NCBI GenBank assembly: GCA_016650125.1
Contig: JAENWT010000006.1
Coordinates: 1-64,000, forward strand
Source of the DNA: Thermoleophilia bacterium
GTDB taxonomy: Bacteria > Actinomycetota > Thermoleophilia > Solirubrobacterales > 70-9
Direction of reading: 5' to 3'
Length of the DNA stretch: 64,000 nucleotides
Within the stretch, counting starts at the first letter, position 1. The number at the start of each line of letters is the position of its first letter. A model generated the notes under the pieces. It ran no database searches, was not told the origin of the DNA, and worked only from the letters and a program-made list of their open reading frames with translations. The position numbers and the translations under genes are program-made. Shown here piece by piece: positions 24,093 to 32,722 of this stretch.

Positions 24093-26414
24093 ATGCGCAG
24101 AGTCACCTTTTCCCGGAATTACACGATCTCTCTGTCACGGACATGCCAGTGCTATTGCAAGTACTGCGCGTTTGCCACCCACCAGGCGCACATCCATCCG
24201 CCGGACGAGGTCGAGAAGCGCCTCGACGAGGCGGTCCGGCGGAATGCCAAGGAACTACTGTTCCTGACCGGGGAGAAGCCCGAAGTCAACCCGATCGTTG
24301 CGGCGAAGCTCGAGTCCTGGGGGCACACTGATTTCACCGGGTATGTGGTCTGGGCCTGTGAGCGAGCGCTCGAGCGCGGCATCCTTCCCCACACCAACAT
24401 CGGCGCGATCAACGAGTCCGACCTCGCCCGCCTGCGCGAGGTGACCGCCTCGCAGGGCTTGATGCTCGAATCGTCTTCCGAGCGGCTGATGGGGACTGTC
24501 CACGCCGGCTCGCCGACCAAGCACCCGGCTCACCGTCTCGCCACGATCGAGGCTGCGGGCAAGCTGAAGATTCCGTTCACGACCGGCATCCTCGTCGGAA
24601 TCGGTGAGACGCCGGAGGAGCGGATCGAGTCGCTCGAAGCCCTGGCCGGGCTGCAGCGGCGGTACGGGCACATCCAGGAAGTGATCATCCAGAACTTCGT
24701 GCCGCATCCGCGTTACTACGGCCAGGAGCCGGCAGACATCGCCAACCAGGCTTCGGCCGAGCGCTGGTCAGGCAAGGGCCGCTGGTCGGCAGATTCCGGC
24801 CTCTGGGATGAGACGGAAGATGCGCCGCAGGACGATTCCGTGGTCATCCCGGACTGGGCCTGTCCGATCACGATCGATGACCTCAAGTTCCTGATCACCG
24901 AGACCGCCCGGCTGATGCCCGGCGTCGGAGTCCAGGTCCCGCCGAACCTCTCCGCCTGGTGGTCGGAACTCATCGAGGCCGGCGCAACCGACCTCGGCGG
25001 ACTCTCAGCCAACGGCGACCACATCTCTCCGGAGCACCCCTTCCCGAGTCCGCATCAGGTCAGGAAGGAGCTCGCTCCCCAGGGATTCGCGCTCACCGAG
25101 CGGCTTTGCGTCTACCCGCAGTACATGAACGCGGAGTGGATGGAACAGGGTGTGCTCGACGTGATCAAGCTCAAGTACTGGAGCTTCATCCCTCGCCTCG
25201 GCTCCGGCCGCCGCAGCGACGAGCAGCTCGACCCGGGCCTGTCTCCGGAGGCGATCGCCAAGGGCCGCGAGGGGGTCACCCTGACCGAGGACGAGCTGAC
25301 CGCGCTTTTCGCCGAGACCAGGCCCGAAGTCATCGAGCAGATGCGTGTGGCCGCCGATGAGCTGCGTTTCGAGCTCGCGGGTGACACCGCCACCTTCGTC
25401 GTCAACCGCAACATCAACTTCACCAACATCTGCGTGGTCGGCTGCGCCTTCTGTGGCTTCGGTCAGGGCAAGCGCTCGCCGGACGCTTACGAGTCGACCG
25501 AAGAAGAGTTCGTCGGCCGGGTCCAGGAGGCGATCGAATTCGGCGCGACCGAACTCTGCATGCAGGGCGGGATCCACCCGGACCTTACCCTCGAGACCTA
25601 TGGGCGCTGGCTCCGGCTGGCCAAGGAGGTGGCGCCGGACATCCACCTCCACGCGTATTCGCCGATGGAGATCAACCACATGTGCGAGCGGTCCGGCCTG
25701 CCTCCCCGTGAGGTCTTCGAGTACCTGATCGAATGCGGACTGAACTCGACCCCGGGAACCGCGGCCGAGGTGCTCGACGACGGCGTGCGCCAGCGGATCT
25801 CACCAAACAAGCTGCCGGCGGCCCGCTGGGTCGAGATCATCGAGGCCTCGCACAACGCCGGCCTGCGCTCGACGTCGACCGTGATGTTCGGGCACATCGA
25901 AGAGCCGCGCGAGCTGGCCCGTCACATGGAAGTGGTCCGGTCGCTCCAGGAGCGCACCGGCGGAATCACCGAGTTCGTGCCGCTCAGCTTCATCTCCTTC
26001 AATACCCTGCTCGGACGCACCCACGGCGTTGAGGAGATTTCTATCGAGGAGAACCTCAAGCACACCGCCGCCTTCCGCCTGGCCCTGGGACGCTCGATCA
26101 CGAACCTTCAGGCGAGCTGGGTGAAGATGGGCCTCGAGGGAGCCACGGAGGCCCTGCGCTGGGGCGTCAACGACCTTGGCGGAACACTGATGGAGGAGAG
26201 CATCTCCCGCATGGCCGGCTCCCAGCACGGGGTCAGGCTCGAGGTCGAAGAGCTGATCGACTCTGCTCACCGCGCTGGCCGCAAGGCCGCTCAGCGGGAC
26301 ACGTCATACGAAATCCTCCAGCGCTACCCGGACCGGATGGCCCCCGAGGTAAACCTGGTCGAAAGTCTTACTGCCGAACGCGCTCGTATCGCATCAGCGG
26401 TACCCCCGAGCTGA
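24093..26414 (+). CDS. fbiC: FO synthase, fused CofG/CofH (copy 2)
   Basis: The 773-residue paralogue of the gene at 3706 has both radical-SAM cysteine clusters (CQCYCKYC near residue 18 and CVVGCAFCGF in the second half). The two proteins differ mainly at scattered positions, in a short stretch near residue 240 and at the C-terminus. The stretch before the ATG contains GGAAAG as ribosome-binding site. It is convergent with the reductase-like gene at 26368-26934, overlapping its end by 47 bases, and belongs to the complete F420 locus that extends to 29965. This is the more likely housekeeping copy. Confidence 0.95.
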   Translation: MRRVTFSRNYTISLSRTCQCYCKYCAFATHQAHIHPPDEVEKRLDEAVRRNAKELLFLTGEKPEVNPIVAAKLESWGHTDFTGYVVWACERALERGILPHTNIGAINESDLARLREVTASQGLMLESSSERLMGTVHAGSPTKHPAHRLATIEAAGKLKIPFTTGILVGIGETPEERIESLEALAGLQRRYGHIQEVIIQNFVPHPRYYGQEPADIANQASAERWSGKGRWSADSGLWDETEDAPQDDSVVIPDWACPITIDDLKFLITETARLMPGVGVQVPPNLSAWWSELIEAGATDLGGLSANGDHISPEHPFPSPHQVRKELAPQGFALTERLCVYPQYMNAEWMEQGVLDVIKLKYWSFIPRLGSGRRSDEQLDPGLSPEAIAKGREGVTLTEDELTALFAETRPEVIEQMRVAADELRFELAGDTATFVVNRNINFTNICVVGCAFCGFGQGKRSPDAYESTEEEFVGRVQEAIEFGATELCMQGGIHPDLTLETYGRWLRLAKEVAPDIHLHAYSPMEINHMCERSGLPPREVFEYLIECGLNSTPGTAAEVLDDGVRQRISPNKLPAARWVEIIEASHNAGLRSTSTVMFGHIEEPRELARHMEVVRSLQERTGGITEFVPLSFISFNTLLGRTHGVEEISIEENLKHTAAFRLALGRSITNLQASWVKMGLEGATEALRWGVNDLGGTLMEESISRMAGSQHGVRLEVEELIDSAHRAGRKAAQRDTSYEILQRYPDRMAPEVNLVESLTAERARIASAVPPS

Positions 26415-26934
26415 ACTTCGACTGCTCGACGAGCGCCCACTTCTTGCCGGCGAAGTTGGGCCCGAGGTAAGGCTTGCCGCCACCGATGACCACCGGAAAG
26501 ACCACCATCAGCAATTCGTCGATCAGGTCGAACTCGGCGAGGCTGTTGGCCAGACCGGGTCCACCTACGTCGATCGGACCGCCCGGCATTTCCTTCAGGC
26601 GCCTGACTTCAGCCTCGATATCCCCGGAGACCAGAGTCAGGCCGTCAGGGACCGAATCGAGGGTCCGGGAGAAGACGTAACGCGGAGTCTCCACCCAGGC
26701 CTGGGCAAACTCGTCGGCGTAGTCCGGCCCCGGCCGGTTCGCGGCCACTTCGGTCCAATGGGGCTCCATGGTTTCGTACATGCGCCGGCCCATGAGGGAG
26801 GCTCCGGCCTGTCGAATGACGTCGTTCGTGAATCGGTGAATCTCCTCGTCGGGTTCGGCCCAGCTGAAGTCACCAGTGCTGTCCTCGTAGTAGCCGTCGA
26901 TCGAGACTTGCCCCATGTAGACGATCTTGCGCAT
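26368..26934 (-). CDS. RibD C-terminal/dihydrofolate reductase-like protein
   Basis: The 188-residue protein belongs to the bacterial DHFR/RibD C-terminal superfamily, as seen in the start RKIVYMGQVSIDGY, LMGRRMYETM and GGPGLANSLAEFDLIDE followed by PVVIGGGKPYL. Members reduce pteridine- or flavin-pathway compounds with NADPH, but most such stand-alone proteins have no assigned substrate. It begins 11 bases... downstream of no other gene's coding end on the same strand except cofE, whose stop lies just upstream, so it is probably the last gene of the npdG-cofD-cofC-cofE operon. Its 3' end overlaps fbiC copy 2. Confidence 0.8.
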   Translation of the reverse strand: MRKIVYMGQVSIDGYYEDSTGDFSWAEPDEEIHRFTNDVIRQAGASLMGRRMYETMEPHWTEVAANRPGPDYADEFAQAWVETPRYVFSRTLDSVPDGLTLVSGDIEAEVRRLKEMPGGPIDVGGPGLANSLAEFDLIDELLMVVFPVVIGGGKPYLGPNFAGKKWALVEQSKFSSGVPLMRYERVRQ

Positions 26935-26944
26935 GAAAGTCCCC

Positions 26945-27706
26945 CTAACGGAAGAGGTCGTCTTCGGGCTTCCGTAGCTGCGGGAAGCAGCCGGCGCCGT
27001 CTTCGACCTGGACGAAACGCTCGAGGCCTCGCAGGCGAACGGCGGGAGTGCCGCTTGTCTTGCTGCGGGCGATGTCGGCGGCGGCAGCCATCTGGTCGAC
27101 TACCGCGATGTTCGTCGCTTCGAGGTTGTTGCCGGACCGGTCGGGCAGACCACGCCAGTCGTCGAGCGGGTCAATGCCGGCGCAGCCGATCGCGACCTCG
27201 GACTGCCCATGACGCCACGCGCGCCCGAAGCTGTCGGAGATGATCAGCGCCGGCCGCACTCCGACCGCGTCTTCGATCTCGGCCCTGATCCGCCGGGCTG
27301 AACGGTCTGAGTCTTTCGGCAGCAACGCGACAGTTCCGGACTCAGCCAGATTGGAAGAGTCGATTCCCGCATTGGCGCAAATGAAGCCGTGGACGGTTTC
27401 AACGATCAGGATGCTTCGCTCGGCATCCTTCCGGATGATCGCTGTGCTTTCGCTGAGGATCAGTTCGACCACAGCGGGGTCTTTATTGAGTTCGCTCGCG
27501 AGATCTTCGGCCTTGGCGCTCGGGGTCACCGTATCCAGGCTGACGATGCGCTCTTCCGCCTTGGATACGACTTTCTGCGACAGGGCGATGATGTCGTAGT
27601 CGGTCAGGTCGATGCGCTCAGAGATCGTGACACCGAGGTTCGTCCCCGGCTCGATTTCCGGGATTCCGGGAACTGCCTGAATCAATATCCCTCCCTGTGC
27701 GTCCAT
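26945..27706 (-). CDS. cofE: Coenzyme F420-0:L-glutamate ligase
   Basis: The 253-residue enzyme adds glutamates to F420-0 using GTP. Typical features are LTDYDIIALSQKVVSKAEER near the N-terminus, IIRKDAERSILIVETVHGFICANAGID and SDSFGRAWRHGQSEVAIG. It has the stand-alone CofE length, without the C-terminal FMN-binding domain found in mycobacterial FbiB. The start codon overlaps the cofC stop by one base (TGATG). It is fourth in the operon npdG-cofD-cofC-cofE. Confidence 0.93.
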   Translation of the reverse strand: MDAQGGILIQAVPGIPEIEPGTNLGVTISERIDLTDYDIIALSQKVVSKAEERIVSLDTVTPSAKAEDLASELNKDPAVVELILSESTAIIRKDAERSILIVETVHGFICANAGIDSSNLAESGTVALLPKDSDRSARRIRAEIEDAVGVRPALIISDSFGRAWRHGQSEVAIGCAGIDPLDDWRGLPDRSGNNLEATNIAVVDQMAAAADIARSKTSGTPAVRLRGLERFVQVEDGAGCFPQLRKPEDDLFR

Positions 27707-28347
27707 CAGATGCCAAGAACCTTAGCGGTGCGCGGCGCCTCGCCCTGATTCAGATCAAGCCTGGTGGTCAGGGCCACGAAGTCGGCCGGCGTATCGAGGT
27801 CAAGGGCCAGAGTTGGCAATTCTTCAGTTGTGTGGGGGATCCCTGCCGCCCGAGCCAGGTCCAGATGGCGCTGGCAGCTGCCCTCTCCGAAGGCCGGGAC
27901 GATCGCATCAGGCGGCGAGAGCGCCAGGGCGTTGGTCCCGGTTCCGTGGCGGTCCGGGACGACGCTCACGAATGGAGTCGGAAGTCCGGTCAGCAGGCGG
28001 TCCAGCTCGCGGGGGTCGAGCAGCGGACAGTCTCCCGGCAGCAGGGCCACGCTCGGCGCGCCGAGCTCAAGGGCCCGGCTGATGCCCATCGACGCGGCCT
28101 GGGAATGGCTGGCGTCGTCGGGGTCGTGGATCACCTCGGCGCCGGAATCCCGGGCGAGCTCCTCGGCACGGCCCTCTCCGGTGACCACGAGCACCTGCCC
28201 CACGGTCTTCGCGCGGCCGACCGATTCGAGCACGTCGCCCAGCATCGCTTCAACCAGTGCCAGCCGCAGTGTTTCGTCGATCGAACCGGCCAGCCGCTGC
28301 TTGGCGGCGGTGAAGCGCTTGGCCGTGACGATCGCGACCGATTTCAT
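27706..28347 (-). CDS. cofC: 2-phospho-lactate/PEP guanylyltransferase (copy 2)
   Basis: The 213-residue CofC/FbiD protein begins MKSVAIVTAKRFTAAKQRL and contains LLPGDCPLLDP and PDRHGTGTNAL. I place the start at 28347, where ATGA overlaps the cofD stop; a much longer open frame continues upstream but only as a shadow of cofD. It makes the GTP-activated side-chain donor used by CofD. It is the counterpart of the gene at 6134-6787. Confidence 0.93.
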   Translation of the reverse strand: MKSVAIVTAKRFTAAKQRLAGSIDETLRLALVEAMLGDVLESVGRAKTVGQVLVVTGEGRAEELARDSGAEVIHDPDDASHSQAASMGISRALELGAPSVALLPGDCPLLDPRELDRLLTGLPTPFVSVVPDRHGTGTNALALSPPDAIVPAFGEGSCQRHLDLARAAGIPHTTEELPTLALDLDTPADFVALTTRLDLNQGEAPRTAKVLGI

Positions 28348-29270
28348 TCTCCGACCAGCTGTGCGCCCACCTTGAGCACTGCGCGGGCCACGGTCGCGCG
28401 GCTTTCGGTGCTGTGCATGAGGGTGTCGGTCGAGAACGAGCGCACGGAGTCTGGTGCGGGATCGGGATCGGCCGCGTCGCAGATCATCGCGTCGATCAGT
28501 CCTTCGTACAGAGAGGCCACGCCGGCTGCGGTGGTCGGCCGCGAGATGGCCCGCATGAAGTGGTCGGTCGGCCCCTTGACGACCTTGCCGGCGACGTAAG
28601 GACTGACCGCGATCACCGGGGCGTCCGCACCAGTGATCAGGTCTTTCATTCCGGGGACGGCGAGGATCGGCCCGATGCTGATCACCGGGTTCGACGGTCC
28701 GAGGACGATCAGTTCGGCGTCGGCGATGGCGGAGGCCACCTCGGGGGTCGGGGCGGCTTCGGCGATGCCCGTCAGCTCGACACCCTCGACTTCGGTCTGG
28801 CCGCCTTCGAGGATCAGGTACTCCTGGAGGCCGCGCCACTCGCCGCTGCTGAGGATTCGGGTCCGCACCGGATCGTCGGACATCGGCAGCACGTTGGCGG
28901 CGACGCCCATGCCCCGCCCGATTTGGAGCTGGGCATCGGTCTGGCGCCCGCCTTCGTCGATGAAGTTGCGCCGGTACAGGCACGCGGCGAGGTCGAGGTC
29001 GGAGAGCGAGAACCAGTTGGGGGCGCCCAGCCGGGACATGCGCTCGAACACGCGGAAGGAGTCGTCCTTGATGCCCCAGCCCCGGACCTGGTCGACCTGG
29101 TCCGCGAGCCAGTAGGTGACGAGATCGGGGTCGGGCGAAACGTGTGCCCCGAGGATCTCGATGTCGTCGCCGGTGTTGGCGATCACGGTGAGGTCAGAGC
29201 CGATGACCGCCTGCATGCCGGCCGCGAGCTTGGCACCGCCGGTGCCTCCGGCGAGCAGGATCGTCTTCAC
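28344..29270 (-). CDS. cofD: 2-phospho-L-lactate (or enolpyruvyl) transferase
   Basis: The 308-residue CofD/FbiA enzyme joins the activated phospholactate-type donor to FO. The N-terminal LLAGGTGGAKLAAGM loop, VIANTGDDIEILGAHVSPD and the segment LGPSNPVISIGPIL are diagnostic. It is coupled at both ends: its start overlaps the npdG stop by four bases and its stop overlaps the cofC start by four. The C-terminal RATVARAVLKVGAQLVGE is the sequence preserved in the relic at 6784-7047. Confidence 0.95.
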   Translation of the reverse strand: MKTILLAGGTGGAKLAAGMQAVIGSDLTVIANTGDDIEILGAHVSPDPDLVTYWLADQVDQVRGWGIKDDSFRVFERMSRLGAPNWFSLSDLDLAACLYRRNFIDEGGRQTDAQLQIGRGMGVAANVLPMSDDPVRTRILSSGEWRGLQEYLILEGGQTEVEGVELTGIAEAAPTPEVASAIADAELIVLGPSNPVISIGPILAVPGMKDLITGADAPVIAVSPYVAGKVVKGPTDHFMRAISRPTTAAGVASLYEGLIDAMICDAADPDPAPDSVRSFSTDTLMHSTESRATVARAVLKVGAQLVGE

Positions 29271-29965
29271 GAGAAGGGGTCGCCCTCCGGCAGTCCGGTG
29301 AACTGGATTCCGGCGTGGGTCTTGTATCGGATGTTGATCGAAATCAGGAGCGGGGTGAGTTGCTCGACGATCCTCGAAGTCTCAAGCGCACCGGCGTTGA
29401 CCGGGCGCAGGCCTTCGATCCTCGCGATCAGCTTGGCGACCCGCGCCTTGTCGGCCTTCCGGTCACCACAGATCGGTACGTCTTCGCCGAGCTCGGTGTC
29501 GAGGTTCGCCAGGCCGGGAGCGCCGACCGTGTGGAGTGCGGAAACGACGGTGACGCCTTCCGGTGCCATCTCCTGCGCCTGCTGCGCGGCCGAGCCCTGC
29601 CAGATGCCGATCGTCCGGGTCGCTTTGCCGCTGATCGCCGCCGCAAGGGGCACCGAGCAGTCGACCAGGATCTGGCCTGCGCTCAGCACGTCCTTCAAGT
29701 TGGTCATGTATTCCGACTGGTTACGGAATGGCACAGTGAGGAAAACGATGTCGGCAGCTTGGGCTGCGTCTTCATTGCTCATGCCTACGACGTCGCCTCC
29801 GGACTCGGCGGCGATCTTCTCGGCCGCCTCCTGGGCGCGCCCGGCGTCCCGGGATCCGATGATGACTCGCGCCCCGCTCCTGGCCCAGCGCTTTGCGAGT
29901 CCCGAGCCGAGAGCTCCGGTGCCGCCGATTACAGGAATTGTCTGGGTGTCGCCGTTATCGCTCAC
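29267..29965 (-). CDS. npdG: F420-dependent NADP reductase (NpdG-like)
   Basis: The 232-residue Rossmann-fold protein exchanges hydride between F420 and NADP. The dinucleotide-binding loop is PVIGGTGALGSGLAKRW, followed by RVIIGSRD, with ILVDCSVPL and SALHTVGAPGLANL in the core. It heads the minus-strand F420 operon and is divergent from the thioesterase gene at 30034. Parts of a second copy survive in the fused relic near cofC copy 1. Confidence 0.9.
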   Translation of the reverse strand: MSDNGDTQTIPVIGGTGALGSGLAKRWARSGARVIIGSRDAGRAQEAAEKIAAESGGDVVGMSNEDAAQAADIVFLTVPFRNQSEYMTNLKDVLSAGQILVDCSVPLAAAISGKATRTIGIWQGSAAQQAQEMAPEGVTVVSALHTVGAPGLANLDTELGEDVPICGDRKADKARVAKLIARIEGLRPVNAGALETSRIVEQLTPLLISINIRYKTHAGIQFTGLPEGDPFS

Positions 29966-30033
29966 GGCCCGGGAGTCTAGTCCTGCCCCGGCGCCGGAAG
30001 CCCCGCCGGAGGTGAGTTCATATTCTTAGGTTC

Positions 30034-30414
30034 ATGTCCATTGAAGATCAGATCGGAACCGAGCGAGAGCAGCCCTTCACCGTCGATGGGAGGCTGACCA
30101 CCGACGTCGGCGGAACCATCGAGGCGTCAGTGCTGTCAACTCCCGGGATGATCGGAATGATGGAGCAGAACGCGTTGCTGCTGATTGCGCCGAGCCTGCC
30201 GGAAGGCAAGGCGACGGTCGGCTTCGAAGTCTCGATAAAGCATGTCAGCGGAGCACTGGGCGGATCCGAGTGCGTCGCCTGGGCCCGGCTCGACGAGGTG
30301 ATCGACGGCCGCAAGCTCCGGTTCGCGGTCGAGGTCCGTGAAGGCGAGCGCATCATCGGCGTCGGCATCCACGAGCGCCGGGTGATCGCGGTCGACGGGG
30401 CCGGTGGACCGTGA
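30034..30414 (+). CDS. Hotdog-fold thioesterase-like protein
   Basis: The 126-residue protein resembles the small hotdog thioesterases of the FlK type. It has EASVLSTPGMIGMMEQNALLL in the first half and VGFEVSIKHVSGA followed by a strand-rich C-terminal part with FAVEVREGERIIGVGIHER. Such proteins hydrolyse short or toxic acyl-CoAs. The stop overlaps the GTG start of the HMG-CoA lyase gene, so it is part of that operon. Substrate unknown. Confidence 0.75.
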   Translation: MSIEDQIGTEREQPFTVDGRLTTDVGGTIEASVLSTPGMIGMMEQNALLLIAPSLPEGKATVGFEVSIKHVSGALGGSECVAWARLDEVIDGRKLRFAVEVREGERIIGVGIHERRVIAVDGAGGP

Positions 30415-31343
30415 GCGGCTTCGGCGACGGGTTCCCCGAGAGCATCCGGATCCGCGAGGTCGGGCCGAGGGACGGGTTCCAGAACGAACCCGAGATCATC
30501 GACACCGCGCACAAGATCGAACTGATCGACCTGCTCACGGCGACCGGGTTGGAACGCATCGAGATCACTTCGTTCGTCCGGCCGGACGTGATCCCACAGC
30601 TCTCCGACGCGCACGAGGTACTCGCCGGGATCCAGAGGCCGGAAGGCGTCTCGTTCTCGGTGCTGATCCCGAACAACCGGGGGCTCGAGATTGCCCTCGA
30701 GCAGGGTGATCGCTTCGACGAGACCAACTTCTTCATGTCAGCGTCAGAGACCCACAACATGAAGAACGTCCGCCGCACGATCGAAGACTCGCTGACCCAC
30801 CTCGAGGAGACAATCCCCAGGGCGCACGACGCCGGCAAGCGCTGCGAAGGCGTGATCTCGACCTCTTTCGGCTGCCCCTACGAAGGGGATGTGCCGCGCG
30901 ATCGTGTCTTTGCGATCGCCGAGCGGCTGATCGCCGCCGGTTGCGACGAGATCGGATTCGGTGACACCACCGGTATGGCCAACCCGGTTCAGGTCCGCCG
31001 TTTCTTCGAGGAGGCGATGTCCCGTTTTGAAGGGGCCGAGCTGACCGCCCACTTCCACGACACCCGCGGCCAGGGCCTGGCCAACGTGCTGAGCGCGCTC
31101 GATCAGGGCATCGAATCCTTCGAGTCGAGCTTCGGCGAACTCGGCGGATGTGTGGTCCCGGTCGGCGCCACCGGCAACATCGCCAGCGAGGACCTGATCT
31201 CGATGGTCGGTGAGATGGGCATCGAGACCGGGGTGGACCTGCCGAAGCTGCTCGAGGCATCGGCGCGGGCCCAGGAGATCCTCGGCCGCCCGCTCGGCTC
31301 CCATGTGCTGAAAGCCGGCCCCGTAGATTGGCATCGGGGATAA
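30411..31343 (+). CDS. Hydroxymethylglutaryl-CoA lyase-family protein
   Basis: The 310-residue TIM-barrel enzyme of the DRE-TIM family has the catalytic REVGPRDGFQNEP, the metal-site HFHDTRGQGLANVL and the Cys loop region GGCVVPVGATGNIASED. It splits HMG-CoA to acetyl-CoA and acetoacetate, the last step of leucine degradation. An acyl-CoA carboxylase beta chain, a 3-hydroxyacyl-CoA dehydrogenase and an acetoacetyl-CoA synthetase lie within 9 kb, which fits this role. Confidence 0.9.
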   Translation: MSGFGDGFPESIRIREVGPRDGFQNEPEIIDTAHKIELIDLLTATGLERIEITSFVRPDVIPQLSDAHEVLAGIQRPEGVSFSVLIPNNRGLEIALEQGDRFDETNFFMSASETHNMKNVRRTIEDSLTHLEETIPRAHDAGKRCEGVISTSFGCPYEGDVPRDRVFAIAERLIAAGCDEIGFGDTTGMANPVQVRRFFEEAMSRFEGAELTAHFHDTRGQGLANVLSALDQGIESFESSFGELGGCVVPVGATGNIASEDLISMVGEMGIETGVDLPKLLEASARAQEILGRPLGSHVLKAGPVDWHRG

Positions 31344-31352
31344 GCTGTGGCT

Positions 31353-31736
31353 ATGAGAAGCGATGGATTCAAAGCGGCTGCAGAGGCAAAGGACTTCGAG
31401 GCGGGCAGGCACCTGTTCACGGACGATGTCGTGTTCCGCAGTCCGTTCGTTCACAAGCCTTATGAAGGGGTCGATGCCCTCGGCTTCCTGCTCGGCAACG
31501 TCGCCCAGGTGTTCGAGAACTTCCGTTACCTGTCGCAGGTCGAGACGGGTGACACGGCCGTGCTGGTCTTCGAGGCCGACGTCAAGGGACGCCAGCTTCA
31601 AGGGGTCGACATCATGAAGTTCAACGATGACGGCAAGATCACCGAGCTCACGGTGATGGTCCGCCCGATGACCGGCCTCGAAGCTCTTGGCGAAGAGATG
31701 GGTCGTCGTATCGAAGCTTCAGGCGTTCAGGCCTGA
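31353..31736 (+). CDS. SnoaL-like/NTF2-fold protein
   Basis: The ~127-residue protein has the NTF2-like pattern, starting MRSDGFKAAAEAKDF and then a TDDVVFRSPFVHKPYEG strand segment. A GTG two codons upstream (31347) is an alternative start. Members are small enzymes or binding modules with no predictable substrate. It sits between the HMG-CoA lyase and 3-hydroxyacyl-CoA dehydrogenase genes. Confidence 0.7.
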   Translation: MRSDGFKAAAEAKDFEAGRHLFTDDVVFRSPFVHKPYEGVDALGFLLGNVAQVFENFRYLSQVETGDTAVLVFEADVKGRQLQGVDIMKFNDDGKITELTVMVRPMTGLEALGEEMGRRIEASGVQA

Positions 31737-31810
31737 GTTCCCGTTAGGCTCCCATTCTCCCGCCCGAAGCACTTTGCTGGGCATGAAATTTCTATTAGGA
31801 GGAAGCCCGG

Positions 31811-32695
31811 ATGGAGATCAAGAAGGTTGGGGTCGCTGGTTGCGGCCTGATGGGTCACGGAATCGCCCAGGTCAGCGCCCAGGCGGGTTATGACGTCGTC
31901 GTCGCCGAGTCCTCGCAGGAGAAGCTCGACGCCGGCATCGCGAAGATCACCAAGCAGCTCGGCCGCGCGGTAGAGAAGGGCAAGCTCGAACAGTCCGCCG
32001 CCGACGAGATCCTCGGCCGGATCAACCCGACCCTCGACCTGAGCGACTTCGCCGATTGCGACCTGGTCATCGAAGCGATCACCGAGGACCTCGACCTTAA
32101 GCTCGAACTCTGGAAGCAGCTGGATGAAGTGGTCAAGGCCGAGGCCTACTTCGCGACCAACACTTCGTCGCTGCCGGTCATCAACCAGGCCGCCGCGACC
32201 ACCCGTCCGACCCAGTTCCTCGGCCTCCATTTCTTCAACCCGGTCCAGGTCATGCCGCTGCTCGAGGTCATCCAGTCGGTTACCACCTCGCCCGAGACGA
32301 TCGGCGTCGGTCTCGCTTACGGCGAGAAGCTGAAGAAGCAGACCGTCGAGACCAAGGACAAGGCCGGTTTCATCGTCAACCGCCTGTTGGTCCCGTACCT
32401 GCTTGACGGCATTCGCGGGCTCGAAGAAGGAATCGGCTCGATCGACGAGATCGACGCGGCGATGAAGGCCGGAGCCGGCCACCCGATGGGTCCGCTGACG
32501 CTCGCCGACTTCGTCGGCCTCGACACCCTGATGTCGATCTCGAACGTGATGTTCGACGAGTTCCGCGAGCGCCGCTTCGCCGCCCCGCCGACCCTTCGCA
32601 AGATGGTCGCCGCCGGTTTCTACGGCAAGAAGTCCGGTCGTGGCTTCTACGACTACTCCGGTGACAAGCCGGTCTCGGTCAACCCCGGGCTTTAG
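31811..32695 (+). CDS. 3-hydroxyacyl-CoA (3-hydroxybutyryl-CoA) dehydrogenase
   Basis: The 294-residue NAD(P)-dependent enzyme starts with the Rossmann loop VGVAGCGLMGHGIAQV and shows ATNTSSLPVI, GLHFFNPVQVMPLLEVI and the C-terminal-domain KDKAGFIVNRLLVPYL. It oxidises 3-hydroxyacyl-CoA, typically 3-hydroxybutyryl-CoA, in beta-oxidation or polyhydroxybutyrate-type metabolism. A good AGGAGG ribosome-binding site precedes the ATG. Confidence 0.93.
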   Translation: MEIKKVGVAGCGLMGHGIAQVSAQAGYDVVVAESSQEKLDAGIAKITKQLGRAVEKGKLEQSAADEILGRINPTLDLSDFADCDLVIEAITEDLDLKLELWKQLDEVVKAEAYFATNTSSLPVINQAAATTRPTQFLGLHFFNPVQVMPLLEVIQSVTTSPETIGVGLAYGEKLKKQTVETKDKAGFIVNRLLVPYLLDGIRGLEEGIGSIDEIDAAMKAGAGHPMGPLTLADFVGLDTLMSISNVMFDEFRERRFAAPPTLRKMVAAGFYGKKSGRGFYDYSGDKPVSVNPGL

Positions 32696-32722
32696 GGCCG
32701 CCGGGGACAGGGAGACCGACCG

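Noticed and set aside
27706-28983. A long minus-strand frame of about 425 codons covering cofC and part of cofD
   Set aside because: Only its last 213 residues resemble a real family (CofC); the rest is an Arg/Pro-rich shadow of the cofD gene in another frame.
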